From positions 1-64,000 of the forward strand of contig DATAAF010000075.1 in NCBI GenBank assembly GCA_036260255.1: 64,000 bases of DNA, written 5' to 3'. This document shows positions 17,757-25,880 of this stretch, in pieces. The stretch comes from DASZJY01 sp036260255. Its GTDB lineage: Bacteria > Actinomycetota > Acidimicrobiia > Acidimicrobiales > AC-14. The notes under the pieces were generated by a model. That model ran no database searches, had not been told where the DNA came from, and saw only the letters and a program-made list of their open reading frames with translations. The position numbers and the translations under genes are program-made. How positions within the stretch are numbered: the first letter of the stretch is position 1; every line of letters begins with the position of its first letter.

Positions 17757-19411
17757 CTACCGGGCGGGGAACAGGCGATGAAGGATCTGGATCGCGACCG
17801 AGCCTTCGCCGACAGCCGACGCCACCCGCTTCACGGACCCTTTGCGAACGTCTCCCGCCGCCAGCACCTCGGGCATGCTCGTCTCGAGCGGGAACGGACG
17901 GCGCTCGAGCGGCCAGCCGTCGCGACCGACATCGGTCCCGGTGAGAATGAAGCCCTGAGCGTCTCGGCGCACCTCGGGGGGCAACCACTCCGTGTGCGGC
18001 CGCGCGCCGATCGTCAGGAAGAGACCGTCGGCAGCGACCACCTCCTCGGCTTGACCAACGCGATGGCGGAGCACGAGATGGTCGAGAGACCCGTTCCCCC
18101 CGCCGCCGACGATCTCCGTCTCCAGACGAACCTCGATGTTCGGGACTTCCTCGACCTGCTGCACGAGGTACTCCGACATCCCGGCACGAAGCGACGGTGC
18201 CCTTGCGATGAGCGTCACGCGCTTGGCGTACCGGGCCAGGTGCAGCGCGGCCTGCCCAGCCGAGTTGGCGCCGCCGAGGACGTACACGTCCCTGCCGGCC
18301 ATGGCCGGCGCCTCGGACGCCGGGCCCCCGTAGAACACGCCGGCACCGTTGAGGGCCTCGAGCGCCGGGATGCCGATCCGGCGGTACGTGGCGCCCATGG
18401 CGAGGGCAACGGCGCGCGCGTTCACGCGTCCGCTCTCAGAGAGGATCACGAACAGCCCGCTGTCGTCGCGGCCCAGACCGGTCACTCGTTGCATGAACAC
18501 GAAGTCGGCTCCGAAGACCCACGCCTGCTCGTAGGCCTGCTGGGCGAGGCGGCCCCCGCTCACGCCTCGAGGGAAGCCGAGGTAGTTGCGAATCAGCGAG
18601 CTGGAGGTCGCCTGACCCCGATCCCGCCTTCGTCGACGACCAGCGTCCTGAACCCCTCGGATGCGCCCTAGACGGCGGCGGACAAGCCGGCCGGCCCGGC
18701 CGCAACGATCACCAGGTCGAAGACCTCCCGCTCCGGTCCTGGCGGCAGCCGTCCCCCGCCCGCGATCGCAGCGTTGCTCGGGTCCGTCAGCATGTTGCCG
18801 TCGGGGAAGATCACGAGCGGGAGCTTGGCCGCACCTCCCGCCCGGGCGATGAGAGCTCGCCCTTCGGGTGAGTCGGCGAGGCAGAACGGATGCGGGAGCG
18901 CGCAGCGCCCGAGCTGTTCCCTGAGCTCATAGGCCCTCCCGACCACGACTCGCCGACGACCTGGACGGTGTGCGGAGCGGTGCGCAGCGCCTCCGCCCAC
19001 TCGAGCAGGACCCCGAGATCGCCTGATGGAAGAGCTCGTCGGGGGGGCCGACGGCCGGACGACGTAGTGGTCGACGCGGCCGTGGGCGATCGCTTCGAAG
19101 ACCGCTTGGCCGCTCGCACGATCCCACAACCCGCCCCACGGAACCAACAGCGCCCGCTTGGCGTGCGGGTGGAGGCGGGGGACCTCACCCAGCAGCTCGC
19201 TACCTGTCATGCCGGTGAGCCACTGCGCCGCCAGGACGAGCGCGACCTGCTCACCAGCAGCCGCCAGCCCCTGGAGCCCGGCCAGCGCCTCGCTCGACGA
19301 CGGAACGCAGAGCACGCGGTAATCCCGTGCGTAGCGGTCGCGCAGCGTCCGCTCGACGCTCGCCAGGACCCCCGGGTCCTCGTCGACGGCGACAAGGACT
19401 GCGCCAGACAT
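17757..19411 (-). pseudogene. Broken response regulator / thioredoxin-reductase fusion
   Basis: The decayed or mis-sequenced coding region of a fused receiver + thioredoxin-like + FAD/NAD(P) disulfide-reductase-like protein. Reading down the minus strand: a receiver (VAVDEDPGVLASVERTLRD, from the ATG at 19411), then a frameshift at the G7 run 19041-19047, another near 19012-19024, another near 18933-18945, an in-frame TAG at 18668-18670 after AAGPAGLSAAV, and a further shift near 18611-18625. An intact 268-codon stretch (18563 to 17757) then carries the NAD(P)-binding VYVLGGANSAGQAALHLAR and the terminal LAAGDVRKGSVKRVASAVGEG. The redox CxxC of classical TrxB is absent (GPASEA at that place). 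The pieces, joined across frames, give a normal family architecture. Confidence 0.8.
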
Positions 19412-19729
19412 CACGGGTACCCCTATGCGCCCGACCCGTGCGCGCGTCCGTCCGAGCGGGGCGGTGGGCGCCCCGGCAATCGAACAGCCGATCCGCTCCT
19501 CGTGGAGAAGCCGCTGACCCTCTCGGGAGCAACACCTTTGCCCCAGTTTCGTCGCCTCGGACGTTCTCGGGACGTTCATCCGGCCCGGCCAGTTGCCGGG
19601 CATGTCGGACTCTTCGCCGGAGCACCCATCGGAGCGCTACTTCCCGTTGACGTCCTTGTCACCCTTGTCAGCCTTGCCGTACCGCTGGACGACCTGTCGA
19701 GCCGCCTCCTGAGCCCGACCTCCGGAAGT

Positions 19730-19894
19730 TCAGAAGGCTTCGACGCCGGTGTCCCAGAGGGTCGGGAAGACGAAGAGGGCGAGGCCGAGCGGGAGCAACC
19801 CGACGCGGACCCTCAACCGGTCGGCGAACGCGGCGAGAGCGAAGCAGACGACCGCCGCCAGGTAGAAGAAGAACTTGATCTCGATATTCATCAT
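19730..19894 (-). CDS. Small hypothetical membrane protein (54 aa)
   Basis: A short gene starting with ATG-ATG. The product begins MMNIEIKFFFYLAAVVCFAL, continues AAFADRLRVRVGLLPLGLAL and ends FVFPTLWDTGVEAF: two hydrophobic helices joined by an Arg-rich loop. It resembles the short two-helix membrane proteins common in actinobacteria; no function is known. The same frame continues open for 30 codons after the TGA at 19730-19732, to a TAG at 19637-19639, encoding a charged Lys/Asp-rich tail, so the true C-terminus is uncertain. The 318 bp between this gene and the broken gene's start hold only that tail and nothing else recognised. Confidence 0.6.
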   Translation of the reverse strand: MMNIEIKFFFYLAAVVCFALAAFADRLRVRVGLLPLGLALFVFPTLWDTGVEAF

Positions 19895-20089
19895 CTGTCG
19901 AGAGGCCCTTCACGACGGGGGTCTCAGAATAGGCCGTCCAGCGCCGTTTCGGTGGCCTGCCCCTCGCGTCCGTCGTACCCGAGCGGCGGCGCTTGGCGAC
20001 CGGCGGCGGGAGCACCGGCGGCAGCACGCGAGGCTGTGCCCGGTCTCGCGGAGCGCCGGCCGCCACTCCTGGCCTCGTCATGACCTGCT

Positions 20090-20106
20090 GAGGTACCTTG
20101 TACCTC
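20090..20106. promoter_or_regulatory. Palindromic operator upstream of padR-like gene
   Basis: A perfect 7-bp inverted repeat with a 3-bp spacer, GAGGTAC-CTT-GTACCTC, lies 34 bp before the GTG start of the PadR-like gene. A third half-site-like copy (GAGGTAT) follows at 20122-20128. PadR-family repressors usually bind short palindromes overlapping their own promoter, so this is the likely autoregulatory site of the padR/HAAS operon. The palindrome is seen; its function is inferred. Confidence 0.6.
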
Positions 20107-20139
20107 TATGCATTCTGGATTGAGGTATCGGAGGGCGTG

Positions 20140-20499
20140 GTGAAGGTCGACAAGGACCTCGTCGCGGCGGCGGCGACGCCGCTCGTGCTGGCGATCCTGG
20201 CCGAGGGCGAGAGTTACGGGTACGCCATTCTGAAGCGCGTTCGAGAGCTCTCCGACGGTGAGCTCCAGTGGACCGACGGGATGCTCTACCCGCTGCTCCA
20301 TCGTCTGCACCGGCTCGGGTACGTGACCATGGAATGGCGAATTCCGCCTGAGGGGCGGCGCCGCAGGTACTACGCGATCACCGATCAGGGGCATGCGGCC
20401 CTCGCCGAGCACAAGCGGCAGTGGGTGACCGTGACGCGGGCGTTGGGTGACGTGTGGGGAGGCGCCGACCTGCTGCCGATCGTGCTCTGGAGGGCCTGA
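20140..20499 (+). CDS. PadR family transcriptional regulator
   Basis: A 119-residue winged-helix repressor of the short PadR class (PadR-s2-like). Family motifs: PLVLAILAEGESYGYAILKR, then DGMLYPLLHRLHRLGYV (recognition helix and wing) and RRRRYYAITDQG. The start is set at the second of two adjacent GTG codons (20137 and 20140) because GGAGGG at 20130-20135 is better spaced from 20140. It is followed after 2 bp by a membrane protein with a HAAS-type N-terminal domain, the usual partner of such regulators. The palindrome just upstream suggests autoregulation. Confidence 0.9.
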   Translation: MKVDKDLVAAAATPLVLAILAEGESYGYAILKRVRELSDGELQWTDGMLYPLLHRLHRLGYVTMEWRIPPEGRRRRYYAITDQGHAALAEHKRQWVTVTRALGDVWGGADLLPIVLWRA

Positions 20500-20501
20500 C
20501 C

Positions 20502-21845
20502 GTGGAGCGGCTGGAGTCGGAGATCGCGGAGTGGCGGGCCTTCGTCGAACGGGGCCGGGCCGTCGATGGCCGTGACGTGGAGGAGTTGGAGGCCCACCTC
20601 CGTGATCAGATCGCCGATCTGGACGCTGCCGGTCTGGCTGAAGACGAGGCCTTCCTCGTTGCGGTGAAGCGGATGGGCAGAGTCGACGAACTGTCCCGGG
20701 AGTTCGCGCGCGAGCACACCGGCAGGCTCTGGAGGCAGCTCGTCCTCTCCGGTGATGGCGAGGACCAACAGCCTGACAGCCAGTGGGCCGAGGCGCTGGT
20801 GTTCGCCGTCGCGGCGGCCGTCACGATCCAGGTCGCCCGCCTGGCCGCGGGGTTCCCGAGCGAGGAACCCTCGTGGTTGCTGCGGAACGCGAGCCTGCTC
20901 GTGATGCCGTTCCTCGCCGGCTACTTCGCCCGCCGACGGCGACTCTCCCTGCGCCAGTCCCTGGCGACGGCCGCCCCGTTCGTGATCGCCGCCGTCGTGA
21001 TCAACCTCTACCCCTACCGTGAGGGGGCATCGACGGAACTGCTCGTCGGTGCGCACCTACCCGTCGTGCTGTGGTTCGTGATCGCCTACCCCTACATGAG
21101 CGGCGCCGTGCGATCGCACGAGCGGCGCATGGACTTCGTCCGCTTCACGGGCGAATGGGCCATCTACTACGTGCTGATCGCCCTCGGGGGCGGTGTGCTC
21201 GTGGCGCTGACCGCGCTCATCCTCGAACCCACGGGTGTCGCCAACGCCGAGCGGGTGATCGAGTGGGTCTTGCCCTCGGGGGCGGCGGGTGCCGTGATCG
21301 TGGCGGCGTGGCTCGTCGAGTCGAAGCAACGGGTCGTGGAGAACATGGCGCCGGTGCTCACCCTGCTGTTCACGCCGCTGTTCGCGGTCATGCTGGCCGG
21401 CGCCGCAGTGGTCTACGCCGCGACCGGGTTCGGCGGCGCGTTCGATCGCGAGCTCCTCGGCGTCTTCGACGCCCTGCTGCTGGTGGTCCTCGGGCTCGTC
21501 TTGTACGGGATGTCGGCCCGAGACCCGTCCACGTCGCCGGGCTGGATGGACCGCATCCAACTGGTCGCCGTGGTCAGCGCCCTCGTGCTCGACGTGATAG
21601 TGCTCGGCGCGATGATCGCCCGGATCGGCGAGCTCGGGTTCACTCCGAACCGAACGGCCGCGCTCGGCCTGAACCTCGTGCTCCTCGTGAACCTCGCCGG
21701 GACCGCCTGGCTGTCCACCCGGTTCCTCAGCGGGCACAGCACGTTCCACCGGCTCGAGCGCTGGCAGACCACCTACCTGCCGGTCTTCGCGCTCTGGGCC
21801 GCCACGGTCGTCGTCGTCCTTCCACCACCGTTCGCCTTCACCTGA
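20502..21845 (+). CDS. HAAS/permease-prefix-domain membrane protein
   Basis: A 447-residue integral membrane protein. Residues 1-75 form a charged helical N-terminal domain (SEIAEWRAFVERGRAV, EELEAHLRDQIADL, AFLVAVKRMG) typical of HAAS / permease-prefix domain 1 proteins that accompany PadR regulators. About ten hydrophobic helices follow up to the C-terminus. GTG at 20502 has GGAGG 8 bp upstream, inside the end of padR, so the pair is translationally coupled. The transported or sensed compound is unknown; the PadR partner suggests stress- or drug-responsive expression. Confidence 0.78.
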   Translation: MERLESEIAEWRAFVERGRAVDGRDVEELEAHLRDQIADLDAAGLAEDEAFLVAVKRMGRVDELSREFAREHTGRLWRQLVLSGDGEDQQPDSQWAEALVFAVAAAVTIQVARLAAGFPSEEPSWLLRNASLLVMPFLAGYFARRRRLSLRQSLATAAPFVIAAVVINLYPYREGASTELLVGAHLPVVLWFVIAYPYMSGAVRSHERRMDFVRFTGEWAIYYVLIALGGGVLVALTALILEPTGVANAERVIEWVLPSGAAGAVIVAAWLVESKQRVVENMAPVLTLLFTPLFAVMLAGAAVVYAATGFGGAFDRELLGVFDALLLVVLGLVLYGMSARDPSTSPGWMDRIQLVAVVSALVLDVIVLGAMIARIGELGFTPNRTAALGLNLVLLVNLAGTAWLSTRFLSGHSTFHRLERWQTTYLPVFALWAATVVVVLPPPFAFT

Positions 21846-21962
21846 CCGCGCGACCTGACCGGGCTTACATGGACGATGGCGAGCACCGCGTCAGCACCTG
21901 AGCGACCCCGAGTCTTGGAAATTGTGTATCTCAGGCTCGCGTAGGAACGTGGCCCGTCATCG

Positions 21963-22250
21963 TCATGGGTTGTTGGGCCGCGGGTCAAAGGTCCCGGTGG
22001 CGTGGTGGCAGCCAAGCTCTTCCCCGCTTTCATGGTGCACATGATCCTCATCATGCGGGATACCGAGTTGGGCCGGCGGCGGAGCTTCCTCGTACACCCC
22101 TTCGCCTTCGGGGTTCGTCTGGTCGCAGGCGTTCTGGTTCACAGTTCGCCCCTCGGCCTCGGGCTGGTGCGGGGGCTCGGGCTGGGCGGCGGCGCTCCCC
22201 CCAAAGAACACGCTCAGTGCCAACGCCACGATTGCCAGGACCTTTTTCAT
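21963..22250 (-). CDS. Small secreted His/Glu-rich protein
   Basis: A 95-residue protein with a clean signal peptide: MKKVLAIVALALSVFFGG followed by an SAAAQ cleavage-like site. The ATG at 22250 sits behind a strong GAGGAGG ribosome site. The mature part is hydrophilic and rich in Pro, Glu, Asp and His, with two or three Cys and the stretch HDEDHVHHESGEELGCHH, which could bind a metal ion. It has no recognised family. The frame is open further upstream, but signal peptide and ribosome site fix the start. It converges with the PadR-linked membrane gene. Confidence 0.75.
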   Translation of the reverse strand: MKKVLAIVALALSVFFGGSAAAQPEPPHQPEAEGRTVNQNACDQTNPEGEGVYEEAPPPAQLGIPHDEDHVHHESGEELGCHHATGTFDPRPNNP

Positions 22251-22766
22251 CTCGTTACCTCCTCGGGGGCCGATACAGCACTCAAGCGGGCGCGCAAGCT
22301 CAATGGGAAATGTGAAACAGTCCCGGTCACCGCCACTCGCCACTCGCCGTGATCTCTCGGGTGAGAGACTCGCACAGATTGGCCGCTTGTCAAGCGTGGC
22401 CCGCCGGAAAAAGCGGCGCTCGCGAGGATCTTTTCGACGTGCTCTCCGAGCCTCGACGCTTCGCGGGTGCGCTACCGCCGGGTGGACCCGGCTGCTATTT
22501 CGCGAGAAGGAGCTTCTCGTTTGTACGTTACCCGGCGTGGGTCTCCCTCGCTGACGGGGCGGCCCGACTCTGCCATTCAACGCCGCCCGAGAGGGGTTGC
22601 CGACTTCTGCCGTCCCCGTTCTCAGTGTGTGATGTGATCGGTATTGGCTCGGGACATGCATGCATCTTCGGAGAAGAGACCGACGCCGCCACCAAGCGGC
22701 CCGCGGGTGGAGGAGACTCGCGTGCGTCGCCCGGTGGTCGTCGCCCGGGCCGGACGGAGTGGACCG
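22251..22766. other. 516-bp intergenic region with two perfect hairpins
   Basis: This stretch is less GC-rich than its surroundings and has no convincing gene. It contains two perfect inverted repeats: TCTCTC-GGGT-GAGAGA at 22353-22368 and CGAGAAG-GAG-CTTCTCG at 22503-22519, the latter followed by GTTTGT on the + strand, so weakly terminator-like. A tandem CACTCGC repeat precedes the first hairpin. It lies between two genes on the minus strand (21963-22250 and 22767-23159) and probably holds the promoter of the secreted peptide gene, though no clear -35/-10 pair was found. Confidence 0.4.
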
Positions 22767-23159
22767 TTACGGTGATCCGTCGTTCGGCGGTCGCAGCTTG
22801 TAGTGCGCCAGCGACTCGACTTGGCGGAGGAACTCAGGCGTCCGGCGAAATTTGGGTGAGAGGGCTTCGTGCTCTGCTCCGGCGGCCCGCCACCGCAGCA
22901 CCCGTCGCTCCAGCGGGCGCAGCACGTCGCCCGGCATGTGGGTTCCGCTCCTGGGCAGTTGGGCCAGGAGACGTACCCGACCCACCCACTCGGGACTGTG
23001 CCGGAACCGCCGGCCGATCTCGGCATCGTCGAGACCCTCGGCGGCCAGCCGGAGAACCCGGCGCTCTACCGGTCGAAGGGTGCGATTCGACGTGGCGGTG
23101 ACCTCCGTTCGAGCGACGAGGCCAGGATAGGCGCGAACAGCCCCTCGGGTGCGAGCCAT
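22767..23159 (-). CDS. Tandem helix-turn-helix-like protein
   Basis: A roughly 130-residue protein with two internally similar segments, LRPVERRVLRLAAEGLDDAE followed by IGRRF, and LRPLERRVLRWRAAGAEHEA followed by LSPKF. Each resembles the core of a LuxR/sigma-region-4-type helix-turn-helix (ERRVL..A.G....EIGRRF). The start is placed at the ATG giving MARTRGAVRAYPG; a GTG nearer the first repeat (before TATSNRTLRP) is also possible. It may bind DNA as a tandem HTH. No operon partner is evident. Confidence 0.55.
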   Translation of the reverse strand: MARTRGAVRAYPGLVARTEVTATSNRTLRPVERRVLRLAAEGLDDAEIGRRFRHSPEWVGRVRLLAQLPRSGTHMPGDVLRPLERRVLRWRAAGAEHEALSPKFRRTPEFLRQVESLAHYKLRPPNDGSP

Positions 23160-23325
23160 CCCCGGCGGATGGGCCACCGGCGACTCCCGCCGTGAACCGG
23201 GTGGCGTATGACCGGGCTTCGATCCGGTGTGACCCGAACGGCAGCTACCCTCCGAAGCGGCGCGACCGCGACCGCCGGCTCGAGGCGCGGCCAGCGCCGC
23301 CACCGAGACCCACGAACGGAGACAC

Positions 23326-23721
23326 GTGTCCTCGCACAAGACCGTCGTAGAGCGCTACTTCGACGGGTTCCGCCGGTCCGACCACCAGCAGATCCTCGCG
23401 TGCCTGACCGAGGACGTTGTCTGGGACCTCCCCGGCTTCAAGCATCTTGAAGGCATGGACGCCTTCGACAGCGAGATCGAGAACCAGAGCTTCACTGGAC
23501 GGCCAACGCTTCACGTGGACCGCATGGTCCAAGAGGACGACGTGGTCGTGGCGATCGGGACCGGTGCGAGCGCGCAGACCAGCGGGACGGTGTTCAACTT
23601 CGGCTTCTGCGATGTCTTCACTTTCGCCGGCGAGCGCATCCGGCGCGTCGAGTCCTACGTCGTTCCGCTGACGTCGCCAGAGCCGTCACGATCGGCCGGT
23701 GCGTCAGAGGTCGGCAACTGA
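23326..23721 (+). CDS. SnoaL-like / NTF2 superfamily protein
   Basis: A 131-residue single-domain protein with the SnoaL/NTF2 cone-fold pattern: KTVVERYFDGFRRSDHQQIL, then CLTEDVVWDLPG, a central beta-sheet with VDRMVQEDDVVVAIGTG, and FCDVFTFAGERIRRVESY at the end. Such proteins are isomerases, hydrolases or small ligand binders, and no specific reaction can be assigned. GTG at 23326 has CGGAGA upstream. It stands alone between a divergent HTH gene and the VOC gene. Confidence 0.8.
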   Translation: MSSHKTVVERYFDGFRRSDHQQILACLTEDVVWDLPGFKHLEGMDAFDSEIENQSFTGRPTLHVDRMVQEDDVVVAIGTGASAQTSGTVFNFGFCDVFTFAGERIRRVESYVVPLTSPEPSRSAGASEVGN

Positions 23722-23884
23722 CCGCTCCGATGAAGCCGACAGACTTCCGCGCGAGGGCCGGAGAGGGCAGGGACCCGGTTCCGCCCTTCTCGTCGGGGTC
23801 GGCCGCGCCTAGCCTGGGCCATGGATCGCCCGTCATGCCCGCTTCGCCGCAGGACCCGCCGACGATCCGGTCCAAGGAGGAGTT

Positions 23885-24271
23885 ATGGCGTTGAACCTGA
23901 ACAACATCATGCTGGGTTCGGAGGACTCCAAGCAGCTCGCGGACTTCTACACCAAAGTCCTCGGTCCCCCCAATCCCGAGTGGAGTGACGAAGCCAACGG
24001 CTGGTTCGGCTTCCACGCTGGGGACGCCGGCCTGGCCATTGGGCCTCACAGCGAGGTGAAGGGCAGGAATCAACACCCGGGGCGCATCATGCTCAACTTC
24101 TCGACGCCGGACCTGAACGGCGATTTCGAGCGCATCCGAGCCCTCGGTGCCGAAGTGATCGCCGAGCCCTACGAGCCTCAAGGCGGCGGAGGGATGCGGT
24201 TGTGCACCTTCGCCGATCCCGACGGCAACTACTTCCAGCTGACGACCCCCTGGGACTCCGAGTCGCCCTAG
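23885..24271 (+). CDS. VOC (glyoxalase/bleomycin-resistance) family protein
   Basis: A 128-residue vicinal-oxygen-chelate protein with paired beta-alpha-beta-beta-beta units: NNIMLGSEDSKQLADFYTKV at the N-terminus and FADPDGNYFQLTTP at the C-terminus. The usual metal-ligand positions look altered: the first strand has no His and the final motif is NYFQL instead of N.xEL, so metal-dependent chemistry is doubtful. A strong AAGGAGGAG ribosome site precedes the ATG. The substrate is unknown. It converges with the DUF2461 gene 58 bp away. Confidence 0.85.
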   Translation: MALNLNNIMLGSEDSKQLADFYTKVLGPPNPEWSDEANGWFGFHAGDAGLAIGPHSEVKGRNQHPGRIMLNFSTPDLNGDFERIRALGAEVIAEPYEPQGGGGMRLCTFADPDGNYFQLTTPWDSESP

Positions 24272-24329
24272 CTCACAGTCCTCGGTCGCAAAATGCCGGG
24301 TCGCGGCTGCGTGTTACGCCGGCAACGGG

Positions 24330-24947
24330 TCAGGTGACGTAGCGCTCCAGCCAGGCGTTGAGGGGGCGGGCGGCCTCGAGGCACACGACGACCCGGTCCT
24401 TGGCCTTCCTCGTGCCGAGCCAGGCCCCGACGGGCCAAGACTTGGACATCACGATGCCCTTGTGCTTGAGCAGCTCGATGCGGGGGTGGTCTTTGGGGTA
24501 GCCCTTGGGCGCCGTCTTGAGGACGTCGTGAGCGCCGACGTCGTAGCCGTCTTTGCGCAGCGTGGCAACGATCGACGCCAGCTCCGAGCCCGACCTCCCA
24601 TCGTCGACGGCGGCCCGAAAGCGCCGGAGCTGGTCAGGGTCGGGCATGTAAAGGCCGCTGCCCACGAAGAGCCCGTCGGCTGAGAACGCGATGTAGCCGC
24701 CCGGCAGGTAGGCGGCGCAGTTCAGCTTGTACGGCGTCTTGTCCTTGCTGAAGCGGACGTCCCGGTAGGGCCGGAAGACGCGGCCGGGACCGAAGTCGTC
24801 GGCCAGCTCGGCGAGGAGCTCCTCCATCGGCCCCTTGACGCACCGCTGGTACACCGACTTGTGCTCCTCCCAGTACGTCTTCGTGTTGTCGGCCTGGAGC
24901 CCCTCGTAGAACTCCACGGCCTCGACCGGCCAGCCCTTGAACGCCAT
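24330..24947 (-). CDS. DUF2461 (TIGR02453) family protein
   Basis: A 205-residue protein of the DUF2461 family: FYEGLQADNTKTYWEEHK near the start, then PYRDVRFSKDKTPYKLN and GLYMPDPDQLRRFR, and a C-terminal LLKHKGIVMSKS. These features match the family of unknown function widespread in actinobacteria. The start was set at MAFKGWP because the preceding 20 codons (MPRWVTSRVNRRV) have no family match. It lies on the same strand just downstream of the methyltransferase gene. Confidence 0.87.
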   Translation of the reverse strand: MAFKGWPVEAVEFYEGLQADNTKTYWEEHKSVYQRCVKGPMEELLAELADDFGPGRVFRPYRDVRFSKDKTPYKLNCAAYLPGGYIAFSADGLFVGSGLYMPDPDQLRRFRAAVDDGRSGSELASIVATLRKDGYDVGAHDVLKTAPKGYPKDHPRIELLKHKGIVMSKSWPVGAWLGTRKAKDRVVVCLEAARPLNAWLERYVT

Positions 24948-25076
24948 CTCGACGATGATGCCGCACCCGACGCGCCGGTTCACCCTCGAGGTGACCCACC
25001 GCGGCATCGTGCCCAGGTTCCCTCGTCGATCGCGTCGCGAGCGACGCCGACCGCCCGGTGAACGACCTGCCCCTCT

Positions 25077-25880
25077 TCAGCCTGGTCCCGGCTTGCGACC
25101 GGTCACCACCAGGTACCAACCCCAGCGCCGGGCGAACAGCGGTCGGTGGAGGAACCGCCAGCGCACGCCGGCGTGGACGACCTCGGTGGACACGTCGTCG
25201 AAGCTCGAGAACAGGGCCCGGGCCTGGCGGCGGCTGTAGAGCCGGACCACGGGGCGGTCGCGCACCTGGTCGGCGCCGGCCTCGACGAGGGCCAGGTGGT
25301 CGCGCCAGGTCTCCCGCAGGAAGGCGCCGGTGGCGACGTACTGGACGAGCTTCTGGAGGGCGAAGAGGCTGGCCCGGTGGTACACCGCGACGAGGAACCG
25401 GCCCCCCGGCCTGAGCACGCGGTGCATCTCGGCGGCGACGGCCTCGGGATGGTCGGTGTGGTGGATGACCCCGAAGGAGTACACCGCGTCGAACACCGCG
25501 CTGGCCAACGGCATCCGCTCCCCGTCGGCGATCACCGCGCTGCCCGGGCGTCCCTCGAGCCGGAGGCGCCGCTGGGTGAGCGCCGCTCCTCGTGGCGCAA
25601 GGTCCATGGCGACGGTGGTGGCAGCCATCCCCGCCAGCTCGGCGTGGTCGGTGCCGGCGCCGCTGCCGATCTCGAGCAGCCGGCCCTCGGGGGCGAAGCG
25701 GTGCAGGAGCTCGGGGTGCCAAGGCTGCAGCTCGTAGCGGCTGGCCGTCATCTGGGCGAAGAACTCCGCCGTCCCCTCCTCGGCGTCGGCGTGGATCGTC
25801 CCGGCCGGCGTCCGGCCCCACTGTTCCCGGGCGGCGGCTCGCGCTCGCCGGCTCCCGTCGCCGACCGCTAGGCCGGGCAC
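25077..25880 (-). CDS. Class I SAM-dependent methyltransferase
   Basis: A methyltransferase of about 267 residues with the SAM-binding motif LLEIGSGAGTDHAEL, an acidic residue after strand 2 (VAMDLAPRG), and FDAVYSFGVIHHTDHPE followed by EMHRVLRPGGRFLVAVYH, as in Methyltransf_11-type proteins. It probably methylates a sugar or lipid-linked glycan. GTG at 25880 was chosen because it overlaps the end of the flippase gene (stop at 25868) by 13 bp and avoids a long low-complexity Gly/Arg extension. It is the last gene of a three-gene minus-strand set (glycosyltransferase, flippase, methyltransferase). Confidence 0.85.
   Translation of the reverse strand: MPGLAVGDGSRRARAAAREQWGRTPAGTIHADAEEGTAEFFAQMTASRYELQPWHPELLHRFAPEGRLLEIGSGAGTDHAELAGMAATTVAMDLAPRGAALTQRRLRLEGRPGSAVIADGERMPLASAVFDAVYSFGVIHHTDHPEAVAAEMHRVLRPGGRFLVAVYHRASLFALQKLVQYVATGAFLRETWRDHLALVEAGADQVRDRPVVRLYSRRQARALFSSFDDVSTEVVHAGVRWRFLHRPLFARRWGWYLVVTGRKPGPG

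Noticed and set aside
22656..22775. 39-codon open frame MHASSEKRPTPPPSGPRV...
   Set aside because: There is no ribosome site, no recognised family, and it overlaps the end of the HTH gene on the other strand.
24294..24324. TGCCGG...CCGGCA inverted repeat between VOC and DUF2461 genes
   Set aside because: The loop is 19 bp and the stem only 6 bp, so chance is likely in this GC-rich sequence.
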